This document shows, one piece after another, positions 52,533 to 62,316 of a DNA stretch of 64,000 bases. The stretch is from Leptothrix discophora (lineage in GTDB: Bacteria > Pseudomonadota > Gammaproteobacteria > Burkholderiales > Burkholderiaceae_C), in the NCBI RefSeq assembly GCF_030705305.1, contig NZ_JAUZEE010000008.1, positions 124,001-188,000 of the forward strand, read 5' to 3'. Each line of letters opens with the position of its first letter. Positions within the stretch are counted from its first letter, which is position 1. The position numbers were made by a program, and so were the translations under genes. Below the pieces are notes generated by a model. It saw only the letters and a program-made list of their open reading frames with translations. It did not search any database and was not told where the DNA came from.

Positions 52533-53951
52533 ATGTCCAGCATCAGTTCGGCCGGTATCGGCAGTGGTCTTGATGTCAATTCGATCGTCACGCAGCTGAT
52601 GGCGGTCGAGAAGGCGCCCCTGCAGCAGATGCAGACGGCGACCAGCAAGATCCAGAATCAGCTGAGCGCGTACGGGAAGATCCAGAGCTTCGTCTCGACC
52701 CTGCGCGACGCGTCGTCCAAGCTCACCAGCGCGACGACGTGGAACGACACCACGGCCACGTCGGGCGACAGCTCGGTCTTCACCGCGACGACCGACGGCA
52801 CGGCCCAGGCCGGCAACTACACCCTGTCGGTCCAGCAGCTGGCGACGGCCCAGACGGTGGCCTCGCCGGCCAGCGCCTTCCCGGTCGGTGCCGGCGTGCT
52901 GCGCATCCAGGATGGTGCGGGCGGCCAGGCCATCGACGTCGCCATCGGTGCCGGCGACTCGCCGGCCCAGGTGCGCGACAAGATCAACGCGGCCAAGGCC
53001 GGCGTGGTCGCCTCGGTCGTCACCGATGCCTCGGGCTCGCGGCTGCTGCTGCGCGCCAGCGAGACCGGTGCCGACCATGCCTTCACCGTCCGCGAGGTCG
53101 TCTCCGACGGCATGGGCGGCGAGACCACCACCACCACCGGCGACCTGGCCAAGCTCACCTACGACTCGTCGCAACCCGCTGCCGCCGGCGTCAACATGTC
53201 GCTGACCCAGGCGGCCGGCAATGCCAAGGCCAAGGTCAACGGGCTGGACGTCGAGTCGGCCAGCAACCTGCTGACCGGCGCGGTCGAGGGCGTGACGATC
53301 AAGCTCGGCAAGGTCAGCGCCTCGCCGGTCGAGCTGTCGGTGACCAACGACACCGAGTCGATCAAGACGGCGATCAGCGCCTTTGCCGACGCCTACAACC
53401 AGCTCAACACCTACCTCTCGCAGCAGACCGCCTACGACGCGACGACCAAGAAGGCCGGCACGCTGCAGGGCGACTCGGCGACCAACTCGCTGCAGTACGC
53501 CATGCGTGGCATCGCCAGCGGCACCGGGACGATGGCGGGCAGCTACCAGCGCCTGGCGCAGATCGGCATCGAGATCAAGAAGGACGGCTCGATGAGCATC
53601 AACGACACCAAGCTGACCGGTGCCCTCGGCGCCCAGCTCGGCGACGTCAAGGCGCTGTTCGCGAGCAAGGACACGGCGACGGCGTCCAACAACGGCTTCG
53701 GCGTGCGCCTGCAGCAATGGGGCGACGCGCTGCTGAAGTTCGATGGCGCGCTGACCTCGCGCAGCGAGAGCCTGCAGCGCAAGGTCGATGCCGGCACCAA
53801 GTCGCAGGACGCGTTCAACGACCGCATGACCCAGGTCGAGGCGCGCCTGCGCAAGCAGTACACCGCGCTGGACAACCAGATGAGCAAGCTCACCAGCCTG
53901 CAGGCCTACGTCACGCAGCAGGTGACCAGCTGGAACAAGAGCACGGGTTGA
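52533..53951 (+). CDS. fliD: Flagellar filament cap protein FliD
   Basis: Protein of 472 residues from ATG 52533. GGAGGTGATC (52520-52529) is fully complementary to the usual 16S rRNA 3' end and fixes this start over one 12 codons upstream. The FliD N-terminal domain starts ISSAGIGSGLDVNSIVTQLM, and the C-terminal domain has FNDRMTQVEARLRKQYTALD and SLQAYVTQQVTSWNK split. It caps the filament and promotes flagellin folding. Coexpressed with the chaperone genes fliS and fliT. Confidence 0.95.
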   Translation: MSSISSAGIGSGLDVNSIVTQLMAVEKAPLQQMQTATSKIQNQLSAYGKIQSFVSTLRDASSKLTSATTWNDTTATSGDSSVFTATTDGTAQAGNYTLSVQQLATAQTVASPASAFPVGAGVLRIQDGAGGQAIDVAIGAGDSPAQVRDKINAAKAGVVASVVTDASGSRLLLRASETGADHAFTVREVVSDGMGGETTTTTGDLAKLTYDSSQPAAAGVNMSLTQAAGNAKAKVNGLDVESASNLLTGAVEGVTIKLGKVSASPVELSVTNDTESIKTAISAFADAYNQLNTYLSQQTAYDATTKKAGTLQGDSATNSLQYAMRGIASGTGTMAGSYQRLAQIGIEIKKDGSMSINDTKLTGALGAQLGDVKALFASKDTATASNNGFGVRLQQWGDALLKFDGALTSRSESLQRKVDAGTKSQDAFNDRMTQVEARLRKQYTALDNQMSKLTSLQAYVTQQVTSWNKSTG

Positions 53952-54023
53952 ACCGGCTCTGGCGGCCCGCGATGTGGGCTGCCAAAACCGCCCTGTTCAA
54001 GGGCTCGAAACCGCCGGCGCGGC

Positions 54024-54051
54024 TCAAGTCGGAGGCCGGCGGAGACGATAA
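54024..54051 (+). promoter_or_regulatory. Sigma-28 promoter of fliS
   Basis: TCAAGTCG (54024-54031), 12-nt spacer, GACGATAA (54044-54051); seven of eight -10 positions match FliA. It lies 43 nt before the fliS ATG. Confidence 0.75.
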
Positions 54052-54094
54052 ACAAGGTACGCAATTCGCATCCTCTCCCGTCAGGAAACGCACC

Positions 54095-54514
54095 ATGTTC
54101 AGTCAAGCCTCGACCTTCGGACGTCCCCGCCACCACGCGAACCTGTACCAGCAGGTCGGCGTCGAGACCTCGGTGGTCAGCGCCAATCCGCACACCCTGA
54201 CGCTGATGCTCTACGACGGCCTGCTGACCCAGGTGAAGCTGGCTCGCCAGGCGCTCGCCGAAGGCCGTGTCGCCGACAAGGGCCGCCACATCGGCCGTGC
54301 CGCGCAGATCATCGACGAGGGGCTGCGTTCCGCGCTCGACACGAAGGCCGGCGGCGACATCGCCCTGAACCTGCGTGACCTCTACGACTACGCCCAGATC
54401 CGCCTGCTGCAGGCCAACCGTCACAACGACGATGCCGCGCTGAAGGAAGTCTTGAGCCTGATCGAACCCGTCCGCGAAGCCTGGGCCGCGATCGGCGTGA
54501 AGTTCCCGGGCTGA
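54095..54514 (+). CDS. fliS: Flagellar export chaperone FliS
   Basis: Protein of 139 residues. NLYQQVGVETSVVSANPHTL and LTLMLYDGLLTQVKLARQAL are the FliS signatures, and the four-helix remainder ends PVREAWAAIGVK. It binds the flagellin C-terminus and prevents premature polymerisation. Follows its own promoter; fliT comes 58 nt later. Confidence 0.95.
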   Translation: MFSQASTFGRPRHHANLYQQVGVETSVVSANPHTLTLMLYDGLLTQVKLARQALAEGRVADKGRHIGRAAQIIDEGLRSALDTKAGGDIALNLRDLYDYAQIRLLQANRHNDDAALKEVLSLIEPVREAWAAIGVKFPG

Positions 54515-54572
54515 CACGCCCGGACGCCGCCATCGACCTGCGCCCGCTTTCCGGACCACCTACAGGCAGACC

Positions 54573-54917
54573 ATGCTCCAGACCATGAACTCCCCCGTCA
54601 CCCCGCCCGCGACGCCGCACACGGCCTTGTTGCAGTACTACGAGGCCATCGAGAGCGCCAGCCGCGACATGCTGCAGGCCGCGCGTGACGGCGACTGGGA
54701 CCGCGTGGTCAAGCTCGAAGGCGCCTGCGCCGTGCTGATCTCGCAGCTCAAGCATGCCGCCAGCGGCGCGCACCTGGGCGGCGAGGAAGCGCAGATGAAG
54801 GCGCGCATCATGCAGCGCATCCTGCTCAACGACGCCGAGATCCGCTACCTGGCCGAGCCCTGGCTGGAAGACCTCGACCAGATGATGTCGGGCCAGCCGC
54901 GCAACGTGCTGCACTGA
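54573..54917 (+). CDS. fliT: Flagellar protein FliT
   Basis: Protein of 114 residues. Helical pattern ALLQYYEAIESASRDMLQAA then WDRVVKLEGACAVLISQLK and ILLNDAEIRYLAEPWLEDL fits FliT, the FliD-specific chaperone. In enterobacteria it also antagonises FlhDC. Position after fliS is the usual one. An ATG five codons later (MNSPVT) is an alternative start. Confidence 0.85.
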   Translation: MLQTMNSPVTPPATPHTALLQYYEAIESASRDMLQAARDGDWDRVVKLEGACAVLISQLKHAASGAHLGGEEAQMKARIMQRILLNDAEIRYLAEPWLEDLDQMMSGQPRNVLH

Positions 54918-54937
54918 AACCCCACGCGGACACCGAC

Positions 54938-55729
54938 ATGCTGCAGACCGCCACCTCGTCCGGCGCGCGCGAGCCGGCCCCCAGCGACAAGCGCATCGCC
55001 GTGCCGCTGGCGGTGCGGGCGCATCTGGTCGAGCTGATCGAGCAGGGCGTGCCGGTGACGCTGGTGACGCCCGACGGCGCGACGCTGTCGACCCGCCTGG
55101 TCCACGAGGACATGACCGCCCGCGAGCTGCGCTTCGCGCCGCTGGGCGAGCCTTGCGCATCGGCGCGCCTGGCGCTGGCCGAGGAGGCCGTCGCCATCGC
55201 CTACCTGGCCCGCATCAAGCTGCAGTTCGACCTGATCGGCCTGCGCCTGCGCGATGGCGGGGGCGAGGCCGAGCTGAGCGCGTGCTACCCGCGCGAGCTG
55301 CACCGCTTCCAGCGCCGCGAGGCCTATCGCGTGCGCACCGAACCGCCACCGCAGCTGGCCGCCCGCCTGGGCAAGCTGCTGCCCATCGTGATCGGCGGCC
55401 CCGAGCTGCTGCTGGGCGATTCGGGCGCGCCCGAATCGCTGCGCCGCCTGCGCGTGCTCGACATCAGCCACGGCGGCGTCGCGCTGCTGCTGCCGCCCGG
55501 CGACACCTCGCTGCGCGCCGGCAGCCGCATCCCGGCCGCCACGCTGGAGCTGTCGCCCGGCCGCACCATCCACGTCGCCCTGCACGTGGTCCGCGCCGAC
55601 CCCCTCGCCGCCCCCGAAGGCGCCCAGCGCCTGGGCTGCGAGATGGAAGGCCTCTCCGGCGTCGCAGCCCGCAGCCTGCAGCGCTTCATCGACGAGACGC
55701 AGATCAAGGCCAGGGCGCTGGACGCCTGA
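54938..55729 (+). CDS. ycgR: Flagellar brake protein YcgR (PilZ domain)
   Basis: Protein of 263 residues. An N-terminal YcgR domain (~10-125) precedes a PilZ domain from ~128. The c-di-GMP-binding arginines are in FQRREAYRV, and the second motif is LDISHGGVALLL. With c-di-GMP bound, YcgR contacts MotA/FliG and slows the motor. It starts 20 bases after fliT, so it is likely cotranscribed. Confidence 0.9.
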   Translation: MLQTATSSGAREPAPSDKRIAVPLAVRAHLVELIEQGVPVTLVTPDGATLSTRLVHEDMTARELRFAPLGEPCASARLALAEEAVAIAYLARIKLQFDLIGLRLRDGGGEAELSACYPRELHRFQRREAYRVRTEPPPQLAARLGKLLPIVIGGPELLLGDSGAPESLRRLRVLDISHGGVALLLPPGDTSLRAGSRIPAATLELSPGRTIHVALHVVRADPLAAPEGAQRLGCEMEGLSGVAARSLQRFIDETQIKARALDA

Positions 55730-55775
55730 GGTCCGGTCGCGGGCCGAGGGCTGGCCGAGCGTCTGCGAAGCAGCC

Positions 55776-55798
55776 CGTCGGACTCTTCGAGTCCGACG
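55776..55798 (+). terminator. Hairpin after ycgR
   Basis: CGTCGGACTC (55776-55785) pairs with GAGTCCGACG (55789-55798) around a TTC loop, 46 bases beyond the stop. No T tract; probable but weak terminator. Confidence 0.5.
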
Positions 55799-55915
55799 AG
55801 CCACCGCCGCTGGGCCGCCCCCCCAAAAACGTGTTGAACACCGGTCCATCGCCGCCCACCTTCGGGCCGAGGCCGCGCCCGCAGGAGGTGGCCTCGCGGT
55901 TGCCGACGCGCGCCG

Positions 55916-55987
55916 TGGACCGAGCGCCGGGCCGCCCCAAGCCGGTCCACATCCCCACGGGGGATCGCCGGGCGTACCCGCCCGGCG
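55916..55987. repeat. Three-stem intergenic repeat, copy B
   Basis: Stem 1 TGGACC (55916-55921) with GGTCCA (55944-55949); stem 2 ATCCCC (55951-55956) with GGGGAT (55960-55965); stem 3 CGCCGGGCG (55966-55974), loop TACC, CGCCCGGCG (55979-55987). The 22-nt core of stem-loop 1 equals that of copy A. Seven base pairs differ from copy A, all by paired changes. It sits between convergent ycgR and fliE. Confidence 0.85.
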
Positions 55988-56000
55988 AGGGGTCAACAGG

Positions 56001-56372
56001 TCACACCTGCATGTTCATGATGTCCGAATACGCCTGCGCCAGCTTGTTGCGCACCTGCACGGCCGCCTGGAAGCTGATCTGGGCCTTCTGCATCGCGACC
56101 ATCGTCTGCTCGATGCTGACCGTCGGGTTGTCCAGCGCGACCTCGCGCTGCAGGGCCGTGGCCTGGTTCTGTTCGTTGCTCACGCCGCGCAGGGCCTGGG
56201 TGAAGACCTGGGAGAACTCGGTGCGGTCGACGCCCTGGCTGCGACCCGCGCCCGGCACCCCGCCGCTCAGGCCGGCGGCCTGGGCGCTGTCGCGCACCCG
56301 CTGGGCGACCTGGGGCATGCCTGCCCGGGTGGCCGCCTCGGCGAAGTTGAAGGGTTTGAGCTTGACGTCCAT
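56001..56372 (-). CDS. fliE: Flagellar hook-basal body protein FliE
   Basis: Protein of 123 residues. The C-terminal half is diagnostic: REVALDNPTVSIEQTMVAMQ, KAQISFQAAVQVRNKLAQAY then SDIMNMQV. FliE links the MS ring to the rod. It is divergent from fliF with a 189-nt gap, as in enterobacteria. Confidence 0.95.
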   Translation of the reverse strand: MDVKLKPFNFAEAATRAGMPQVAQRVRDSAQAAGLSGGVPGAGRSQGVDRTEFSQVFTQALRGVSNEQNQATALQREVALDNPTVSIEQTMVAMQKAQISFQAAVQVRNKLAQAYSDIMNMQV

Positions 56373-56561
56373 GTGGGTGGGCGCAGGGCAGGGAGCCCAT
56401 GCGCCATGGATCGCACTTTAGTTTTCCGCCGAGCGGCCGAAGGGGCGAACTGCGCCCTCGCGAGGGGCTTGTTCGCGGCATGTCGCAGCGGGGGGCGGGC
56501 GAACAATCGGTGACATCGCGGGACCTTCCGTCGTCCCGCCCACCGCACGCCCGAACTGGTC

Positions 56562-58316
56562 ATGGAAACCGCCACCCTTCAGCCCCTGACGCCCAACACG
56601 GCCGCCGCCGACGCGCCGCCTCCCGGCTTCGCCGCCCGCCTGGCGGCCCTGCCGATGGGTCGCAAGCTCGCGCTGGCCGGCGGCGTGCTGGCGCTGGTCG
56701 CGCTGTTCGCCTTCATGCTGATGGCCAACCGCGGCAACGACTACAAGGTCCTGTTCGCCAACCTGTCGGACAAGGACGGCGGCGCGATCGTGGCCCAGCT
56801 CACGCAGATGAACGTGCCCTACAAGTACACCGAGGGCGGTTCGGCCATCCTGGTGCCGGCCGACAAGGTGCATGACGTGCGCCTGAAGCTGGCCCAGTCC
56901 GGCCTGCCCAAGGGCTCGATCGTCGGCTTCGAGCTGATGGACAACGCCCGCTTCGGCACGACCCAGTTCCAGGAACGCCTGAACTTCCAGCGGGGCCTGG
57001 AAGGCGAGCTGGTGCGCTCGATCACCGCGCTGTCGGCGGTCGAGGCGGCCCGCGTCCACCTCGCGCTGCCCAACCAGAACGGCTTCTTCCGCGACCAGCA
57101 GAAGCCCAGCGCCAGCGTGCTGCTGACGCTGCACCCGGGTCGCACGCTGGACCGCGCGCAGCTCGCCGGCATCGTCCACCTGGTCTCGGCCAGCGTGCCC
57201 GAGCTGAACCCCAAGGCCGTCAGCGTGCTCGACCAGAGCGGCAGCCTGCTGGCCGGCCCGCCCGAGGGCATGGCCGGTGCCAACGGCGGCGGCGCCAACG
57301 GCATGGACCCGCAGCAGCTGCAGTACGTCAACCAGATCGAGACGCTCTACACCAAGCGGATCATGGACATCCTCGAGCCGGTGGTCGGCCGCGACAACCT
57401 GCGTGCGCAGGTCAGCGCCGAGGTCGACTTCTCGCAGACCGAGTCGACCTCCGAGGAGTTCAAGCCGAACCAGAACGGCGAGCCCGCCTCGGTGCGCAGC
57501 GCCCAGTCCAGCGAGCAGACCAACGGCAACGCCGCCATGCCCACCGGCGTGCCCGGCGCGATGAGCAACCAGCCGCCGACGCCGGCGACCGCGCCGATCA
57601 ACGGCCAGGCCCAGCAGATGCAGGCCGCGCAACCCGGCGGCGGCGCGTCGGGCAACACCGTCAAGCGCGATGCCGTCACCAACTACGAGGTCGACAAGAC
57701 CGTGCGCGTGACCCGCGGCGCGACCGGCCAGGTCAAGCGCCTGAGCGCGGCCGTGGTCGTCAACCACCGCTCGACCGTGGACAAGAAGGGCAAGACCCAG
57801 ACCGTGCCGCTGTCACAGGAAGAGGTCGACAAGCTGACCGCGCTGGTCCAGGAGACGGTGGGCTTCAACAAGGACCGCGGCGACTCGGTCAAGGTCATCA
57901 ACGCGCCCTTCCAGGTCGACAAGCCGGTCGAGGACAACACGCCCCTGTGGAAGCAGCCGGAGGTGCAGGACCTGGTCCGCACGCTGGCCCTGCCGCTGGG
58001 CCTGACGCTGCTGGCGCTGGTCATCGTCTTCGGCGCGATCCGCCCTGCGCTGCAGGCGGCCCGTCCGCCCGAGCCGGCGGCGCTGGTCGACGCGGTGGTC
58101 GACGACCTGCAGGAACTGCCCAACGGCAGCGCCGCCAACGGCGCCGCAGCCGGTGGCGCGATCGAGATCGGTGCCGACGGCGCCCACCTGCCGGCCTTGC
58201 CCGGTCCCGAGGACGGCGTCGCCAAGCGCCTCGAAGAGGCCCGCAAGCTGGCGCGCGAGAACCCGGCGGCGGTGGCCAACATCCTGCGCGGCTGGGTCAG
58301 CGGCGCCAGCGCCTGA
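56562..58316 (+). CDS. fliF: Flagellar MS-ring protein FliF
   Basis: Protein of 584 residues. Transmembrane helices are at ~27-50 (LALAGGVLALVALFAFMLMA) and ~470-490 (LALPLGLTLLALVIVFGAI). The periplasmic YscJ/FliF domain includes YKVLFANLSDKDGGAIVAQL and RVHLALPNQNGFFRDQQKP. A Gly/Ala/Pro-rich insert spans ~310-365. The FliG-binding tail ends LARENPAAVANILRGWVSG. First gene of the fliFGHIJK operon. Confidence 0.97.
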   Translation: METATLQPLTPNTAAADAPPPGFAARLAALPMGRKLALAGGVLALVALFAFMLMANRGNDYKVLFANLSDKDGGAIVAQLTQMNVPYKYTEGGSAILVPADKVHDVRLKLAQSGLPKGSIVGFELMDNARFGTTQFQERLNFQRGLEGELVRSITALSAVEAARVHLALPNQNGFFRDQQKPSASVLLTLHPGRTLDRAQLAGIVHLVSASVPELNPKAVSVLDQSGSLLAGPPEGMAGANGGGANGMDPQQLQYVNQIETLYTKRIMDILEPVVGRDNLRAQVSAEVDFSQTESTSEEFKPNQNGEPASVRSAQSSEQTNGNAAMPTGVPGAMSNQPPTPATAPINGQAQQMQAAQPGGGASGNTVKRDAVTNYEVDKTVRVTRGATGQVKRLSAAVVVNHRSTVDKKGKTQTVPLSQEEVDKLTALVQETVGFNKDRGDSVKVINAPFQVDKPVEDNTPLWKQPEVQDLVRTLALPLGLTLLALVIVFGAIRPALQAARPPEPAALVDAVVDDLQELPNGSAANGAAAGGAIEIGADGAHLPALPGPEDGVAKRLEEARKLARENPAAVANILRGWVSGASA

Positions 58317-58366
58317 TCCCGCACCGATCCGATCGGCACACACGTTTTTCGTAGGCAGCACGCACC

Positions 58367-59362
58367 ATGGACGAAACCGGACTCGAGGACGCAGCCATCC
58401 TGCTGATGTCGCTCGGCGAGGAAGAGGCCGCCGAGGTCTTCAAGCACCTGACCCCCAAGGAGGTCCAGCGGCTGGGCGAGACCATCGCCAAGATGAAGAC
58501 CGTCTCGCGCGAACGCTTCGACGGCGTGCTCGGCCGCTTCGAGTCGCAGGCCGACGAGCACAGCACGCTGGTCAGCAACACCGATGAATACGTCAAGAAC
58601 GTGCTGCGCAAGGCGCTCGGCGAGGACAAGGCCAACCTGCTGATCGACCGCATCCTGCAGGGCAGCGACGTCACCGGCATCGAGAGCCTGAAGTGGATGG
58701 ACGCCGGCGCGATCGCCGAGCTGCTGCGCCACGAGCACCCGCAGATCATCGCGGCCATCCTGGTGCACCTGGAGTTCGACCAGGTCTCGGACGTGCTCAG
58801 GCACTTCAACGAGCGCCTGCGCAACGAGGTGATGGTGCGCGTGGCCACGCTCGACGGCATCCAGCCGACGGCGCTCAAGGACCTCAACGAGGTGCTGTCG
58901 AAGGTGCTGGCCGGCGGCGACCGCATGCGCAAGGCCAACCTGGGCGGCGTGAAGTCGGCCGCCGAGATCATCAACATGATGGGCTCGGCGATCGAGACCT
59001 CGGTGCTGGACTACATCCGCGAGGCCGACAACGACCTGGCCCAGAAGATCATGGACAACATGTTCACGTTCGACGACGTGGTCAAGATCGACGACAAGGG
59101 CATCCAGGCGCTGCTCAAGGAAGTGCAGAGCGAGTCGCTCATCATCGCCCTCAAGGGCGCCACGCCCGAGCTGCGCGACAAGGTCTTCAAGAACATGTCC
59201 AGCCGGGCGGCCGAGACGCTCAAGGAAGACCTTGAATCGCGCGGTCCGGTGCGGGTCTCCGACGTCGAGAGCGAGCAGAAGGAGATGCTGAAGATCGTCC
59301 GCCGCCTGGCCGACGAAGGCCAGATCGTGCTGGGAGGCGGCGGCGATGACCAGTTCCTCTGA
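58367..59362 (+). CDS. fliG: Flagellar motor switch protein FliG
   Basis: Protein of 331 residues. The N-terminal domain begins GLEDAAILLMSLGEEEAAEV. The middle EHPQ motif is LLRHEHPQIIAAILVHLEF. The C-terminal torque domain has FTFDDVVKIDDKGIQALLKE. It links MS ring, switch and MotA. Its end overlaps the fliH start by 17 bases. Confidence 0.97.
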   Translation: MDETGLEDAAILLMSLGEEEAAEVFKHLTPKEVQRLGETIAKMKTVSRERFDGVLGRFESQADEHSTLVSNTDEYVKNVLRKALGEDKANLLIDRILQGSDVTGIESLKWMDAGAIAELLRHEHPQIIAAILVHLEFDQVSDVLRHFNERLRNEVMVRVATLDGIQPTALKDLNEVLSKVLAGGDRMRKANLGGVKSAAEIINMMGSAIETSVLDYIREADNDLAQKIMDNMFTFDDVVKIDDKGIQALLKEVQSESLIIALKGATPELRDKVFKNMSSRAAETLKEDLESRGPVRVSDVESEQKEMLKIVRRLADEGQIVLGGGGDDQFL

Positions 59363-60296
59363 CCGCTTCGCCGAGCGCTTGCGCCGCGAGGCCGAGCAGC
59401 GCGCGGAGATGCCCTCGCGCAGCCCCGCGCAAAGCCCCTTGCAGGGCGCGCCGGGTGCCGCCCACCTGGCCGCGCGGGCGGGCGTCTACAGCCGCTTCAT
59501 CCCGCGCGAGGAGCTCAACGGCTTCGCGGCCTGGAAGCCCGGCAGCTTTGGCGACGACCCGTCGCGCCGGCCGCAGGCCGCGCCCGATCCGGCCGTGCTG
59601 GCGCGCGAGGCCGAGGCCGCCGCACGCCGCGAGGCCCAGCGCCAGGCCGAGGCCGAGGCGCAGGTGGTGGCCGATCGCATCGAGGAAATCCGCCAGGCCC
59701 GCGACGGCGGCTATCACGACGGCTACCGCGACGGCACCGTCGCGATGGATGCCTTCAGGCAGAGCTTTGCCTCGCAGACCAGCGCCCAGGTGGCGGCTGT
59801 GCTGCAGTCGCTGCAGGGCCAGCTCGGCGCGATGGAGCAGACGCTGGCCAACCAGATCGCGTCGATCGCGCTGTCGCTGGCCCGCCAGGTCGTGCGCAGC
59901 GAGATCGCGCACCGGCCCGAGGCCATCGTGGCGGTCGCGCAGGAGGCGCTCGGCAGCCTGCTGATGTCGGCCCGCCATGTCAGCCTGCACCTGCACCCGG
60001 ACGACGAGGCGCTGGTGGCGACCGGCTGTGCCGACCTGATCGGCGCGCGCGAGGTCCGGCTGGTGGCCGATGCGGCCATCGAGCGCGGCGGCTGCCGGGT
60101 CGAGTCCGACATCGGCGTCACCGATGCCCAGGTCGCCACGCGCTGGCAGCGCGCCTGCGCGGCGATGGGCCGCGAGCTGCCCTGGGCCGATGCGCCCGGC
60201 GGCTCGACCGGCGGTGCGCGAGATGAGGCGGGAATCGATGCCGTATTCGAGGGTTTGAACAGGAGCGACGCGGTCGATGATCCAGGCGAACGATGA
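59346..60296 (+). CDS. fliH: Flagellar assembly protein FliH
   Basis: Protein of 316 residues, on the long side for FliH. An N-terminal region with YSRFIPREELNGFAAWKPGS is followed by an Ala/Glu/Gln-rich coiled coil (~80-115) and GYHDGYRDGTVAMDAF. The C-terminal FliH/SctL domain contains ALSLARQVVRSEI and LHLHPDDEALV. It is the stator and negative regulator of the FliI ATPase. Starts at ATG 59346 inside fliG. Confidence 0.93.
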   Translation: MTSSSDRFAERLRREAEQRAEMPSRSPAQSPLQGAPGAAHLAARAGVYSRFIPREELNGFAAWKPGSFGDDPSRRPQAAPDPAVLAREAEAAARREAQRQAEAEAQVVADRIEEIRQARDGGYHDGYRDGTVAMDAFRQSFASQTSAQVAAVLQSLQGQLGAMEQTLANQIASIALSLARQVVRSEIAHRPEAIVAVAQEALGSLLMSARHVSLHLHPDDEALVATGCADLIGAREVRLVADAAIERGGCRVESDIGVTDAQVATRWQRACAAMGRELPWADAPGGSTGGARDEAGIDAVFEGLNRSDAVDDPGER

Positions 60297-60323
60297 CCGT
60301 CGCCCCACCTTCGACCCCCGCCG

Positions 60324-61742
60324 ATGACCGCTTCCCCCCAGGCGCCCGACCGCGAACCGGCATGGCGCCGCTACCTCGCTGACCTGCAGCACTTTGCCGA
60401 CGCGCCGCAGCCGCTGGCCACCTCCGGCACGCTGGTGCGGGTGGCCGGGCTGGTGCTGGAGGCCGCCGGCATCCGCGTGCCGGTCGGCTCGCTGTGCGAG
60501 GTCCGCATGCCGGGCCAGCCGGCGGTGCAGGCCGAGGTGGTCGGCTTCGCCGGCGACCGCGCCTTCCTGATGCCCACCGGCGAGGTCCACGGCCTGGTCA
60601 GCGGTGCGCAGGTCGTGCCGTGCGAGACGCCGGTGCAGGCGCCGAAGCTGGGCCAGGCGGCGCACCCGTGGCGCCGCACCGAGGACCGTTCCCGCCACCT
60701 GCCGGTCGGCCGTGGCCTGCTCGGCCGCGTGGTCGACGCGCAGGGTGCGCCGATGGACCGGCAAGGCCCGCTGGAGGACGTGCATCCCGAGCCGCTGGTG
60801 CGCCGCCCGATCAACGCGATGGACCGCGAGCCGGTGCGCCAGCCGCTGGACACCGGCGTGCGCTCGATCAACGCGCTGCTGACGGTCGGCCGCGGCCAGC
60901 GCCTGGGCCTGTTCGCCGGCACCGGCGTGGGCAAGTCGGTGCTGCTGGGCATGATGGCCCGCTACACCGCCGCCGACGTGATCGTGGTCGGCCTGATCGG
61001 CGAACGCGGCCGCGAGGTCAAGGAATTCATCGAGGACATCCTCGGCGACGAGGGCCGCGCGCGCTCGGTCGTCGTCGCCGCGCCGGCCGACGCGCCGCCG
61101 CTCACGCGCATGCAGGGCGCGGCCTATGCCACCGCGATCGCCGAGTGGTTCCGAGACCAGGGCCAGCATGTGCTGCTGCTGATGGACTCGCTGACCCGCT
61201 ACGCCATGGCGCAGCGCGAGATCGCGCTGGCCATCGGCGAACCGCCGGCCACCAAGGGCTACCCGCCGAGCTGCTTCGCCAAGCTGCCGCAGCTGGTCGA
61301 GCGCAGCGGCAACGGCCTGCACGGCATGGGCTCGATCACCGCGTTCTACACCGTGCTCAGCGAGGGCGACGACCAGCAGGACCCGATCGCCGACGCGGCC
61401 CGCGGCATCCTCGACGGCCACATCGTGCTGTCGCGCGACCTGGCCGAGAGCGGCCACTACCCGGCCATCGACGTGGAGAAGTCGATCTCGCGGGTCATGA
61501 CCAACGTCGCGCCGCGCGAGCACATCGAGTCGGCCCGCCGCATGCGCCAGCTGCTGGCCAAGGTCAACAAGGCGCGTGACCTGATCCAGCTGGGTGCCTA
61601 CGCGCCCGGCCACGATGCCGAGCTGGACGCCGCCGTGCGCTCCCAGCCGGCGATGGTTGCGCTGCTGCAGCAGGACACCTGGACCCGTGCGCCGCTGACC
61701 GAGTCGGTCGCGGCGATGCAGCAGATCACCCGCAGCGTGTGA
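60324..61742 (+). CDS. fliI: Flagellum-specific ATP synthase FliI
   Basis: Protein of 472 residues. Walker A is [17 protein letters not shown], Walker B is [20 protein letters not shown], and the type III ATPase signature [20 protein letters not shown] is present. It drives export of flagellar proteins. The ATG at 60324 is the first in this frame after fliH; the ATG at 60293 is in another frame. Confidence 0.97.
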   Translation: MTASPQAPDREPAWRRYLADLQHFADAPQPLATSGTLVRVAGLVLEAAGIRVPVGSLCEVRMPGQPAVQAEVVGFAGDRAFLMPTGEVHGLVSGAQVVPCETPVQAPKLGQAAHPWRRTEDRSRHLPVGRGLLGRVVDAQGAPMDRQGPLEDVHPEPLVRRPINAMDREPVRQPLDTGVRSINALLTVGRGQRLGLFAGTGVGKSVLLGMMARYTAADVIVVGLIGERGREVKEFIEDILGDEGRARSVVVAAPADAPPLTRMQGAAYATAIAEWFRDQGQHVLLLMDSLTRYAMAQREIALAIGEPPATKGYPPSCFAKLPQLVERSGNGLHGMGSITAFYTVLSEGDDQQDPIADAARGILDGHIVLSRDLAESGHYPAIDVEKSISRVMTNVAPREHIESARRMRQLLAKVNKARDLIQLGAYAPGHDAELDAAVRSQPAMVALLQQDTWTRAPLTESVAAMQQITRSV

Positions 61743-61785
61743 CGTGCCCGCACGTCGCCCCTGAACCCCACCGGATCCACCCACG

Positions 61786-62259
61786 ATGACGCACCCCACG
61801 CTGCAACCGCTGTTCGTGCTGCTGGAACAGGCCGAGCAGGCGCGCGACGAGATCGTCGCGCAGCAGGCCCGCGCCGAGCAGGCCCATGCCGCCGCGCAGG
61901 CCCAGCAGGACCAGCTGCGCGGCTACCGGCAGGACTACCAGCGGCGCTGGCAGCAGCAGTTCACGCAGGGCGTGGGCATCGCGCTGGCGACCTGCTATCA
62001 CGACTTCGCCGGACGGCTGAACGGCGTGGTCGACCTGCAGGCCGAACAGGTCGTGCGCGCCGCCCAGGCGATGGACGAGCTGCGCGAGCGCCGACTGGCC
62101 GCCGAGCTGCGCGTCGCCTCGGTGCGCAAGCTGATCGAGCGGCGCGAGGCGCTGCTGCTGGCGCAGGGCGAGCGGCGCGACCAGAAGCGCGCCGACGAGC
62201 TGGCCTCGCGCATGGCCTGGCAGCGCCTGCAGCAGGGCCATGCCTTCGACGTGGCCTGA
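61786..62259 (+). CDS. fliJ: Flagellar export chaperone FliJ
   Basis: Protein of 157 residues, all predicted helical coiled coil rich in Gln, Glu, Arg and Ala (EQAEQARDEIVAQQARAEQA, LRVASVRKLIERREALLLAQ). Sequence is low in conserved motifs, as in FliJ generally; identity rests on size, coiled coil and position between fliI and fliK. It stimulates the export ATPase. Confidence 0.88.
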   Translation: MTHPTLQPLFVLLEQAEQARDEIVAQQARAEQAHAAAQAQQDQLRGYRQDYQRRWQQQFTQGVGIALATCYHDFAGRLNGVVDLQAEQVVRAAQAMDELRERRLAAELRVASVRKLIERREALLLAQGERRDQKRADELASRMAWQRLQQGHAFDVA

Positions 62260-62316
62260 GCCTGAACCGCTCGAACGCCCGATCCAGAACCGAACACCTC
62301 ATTCCCGGAGTCCGCC

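Noticed and set aside
59220-61799. Minus-strand open frame of about 860 codons over fliH and fliI
   Set aside because: Shadow of the conserved fliH and fliI; Arg/Gly/His-rich composition without motifs.
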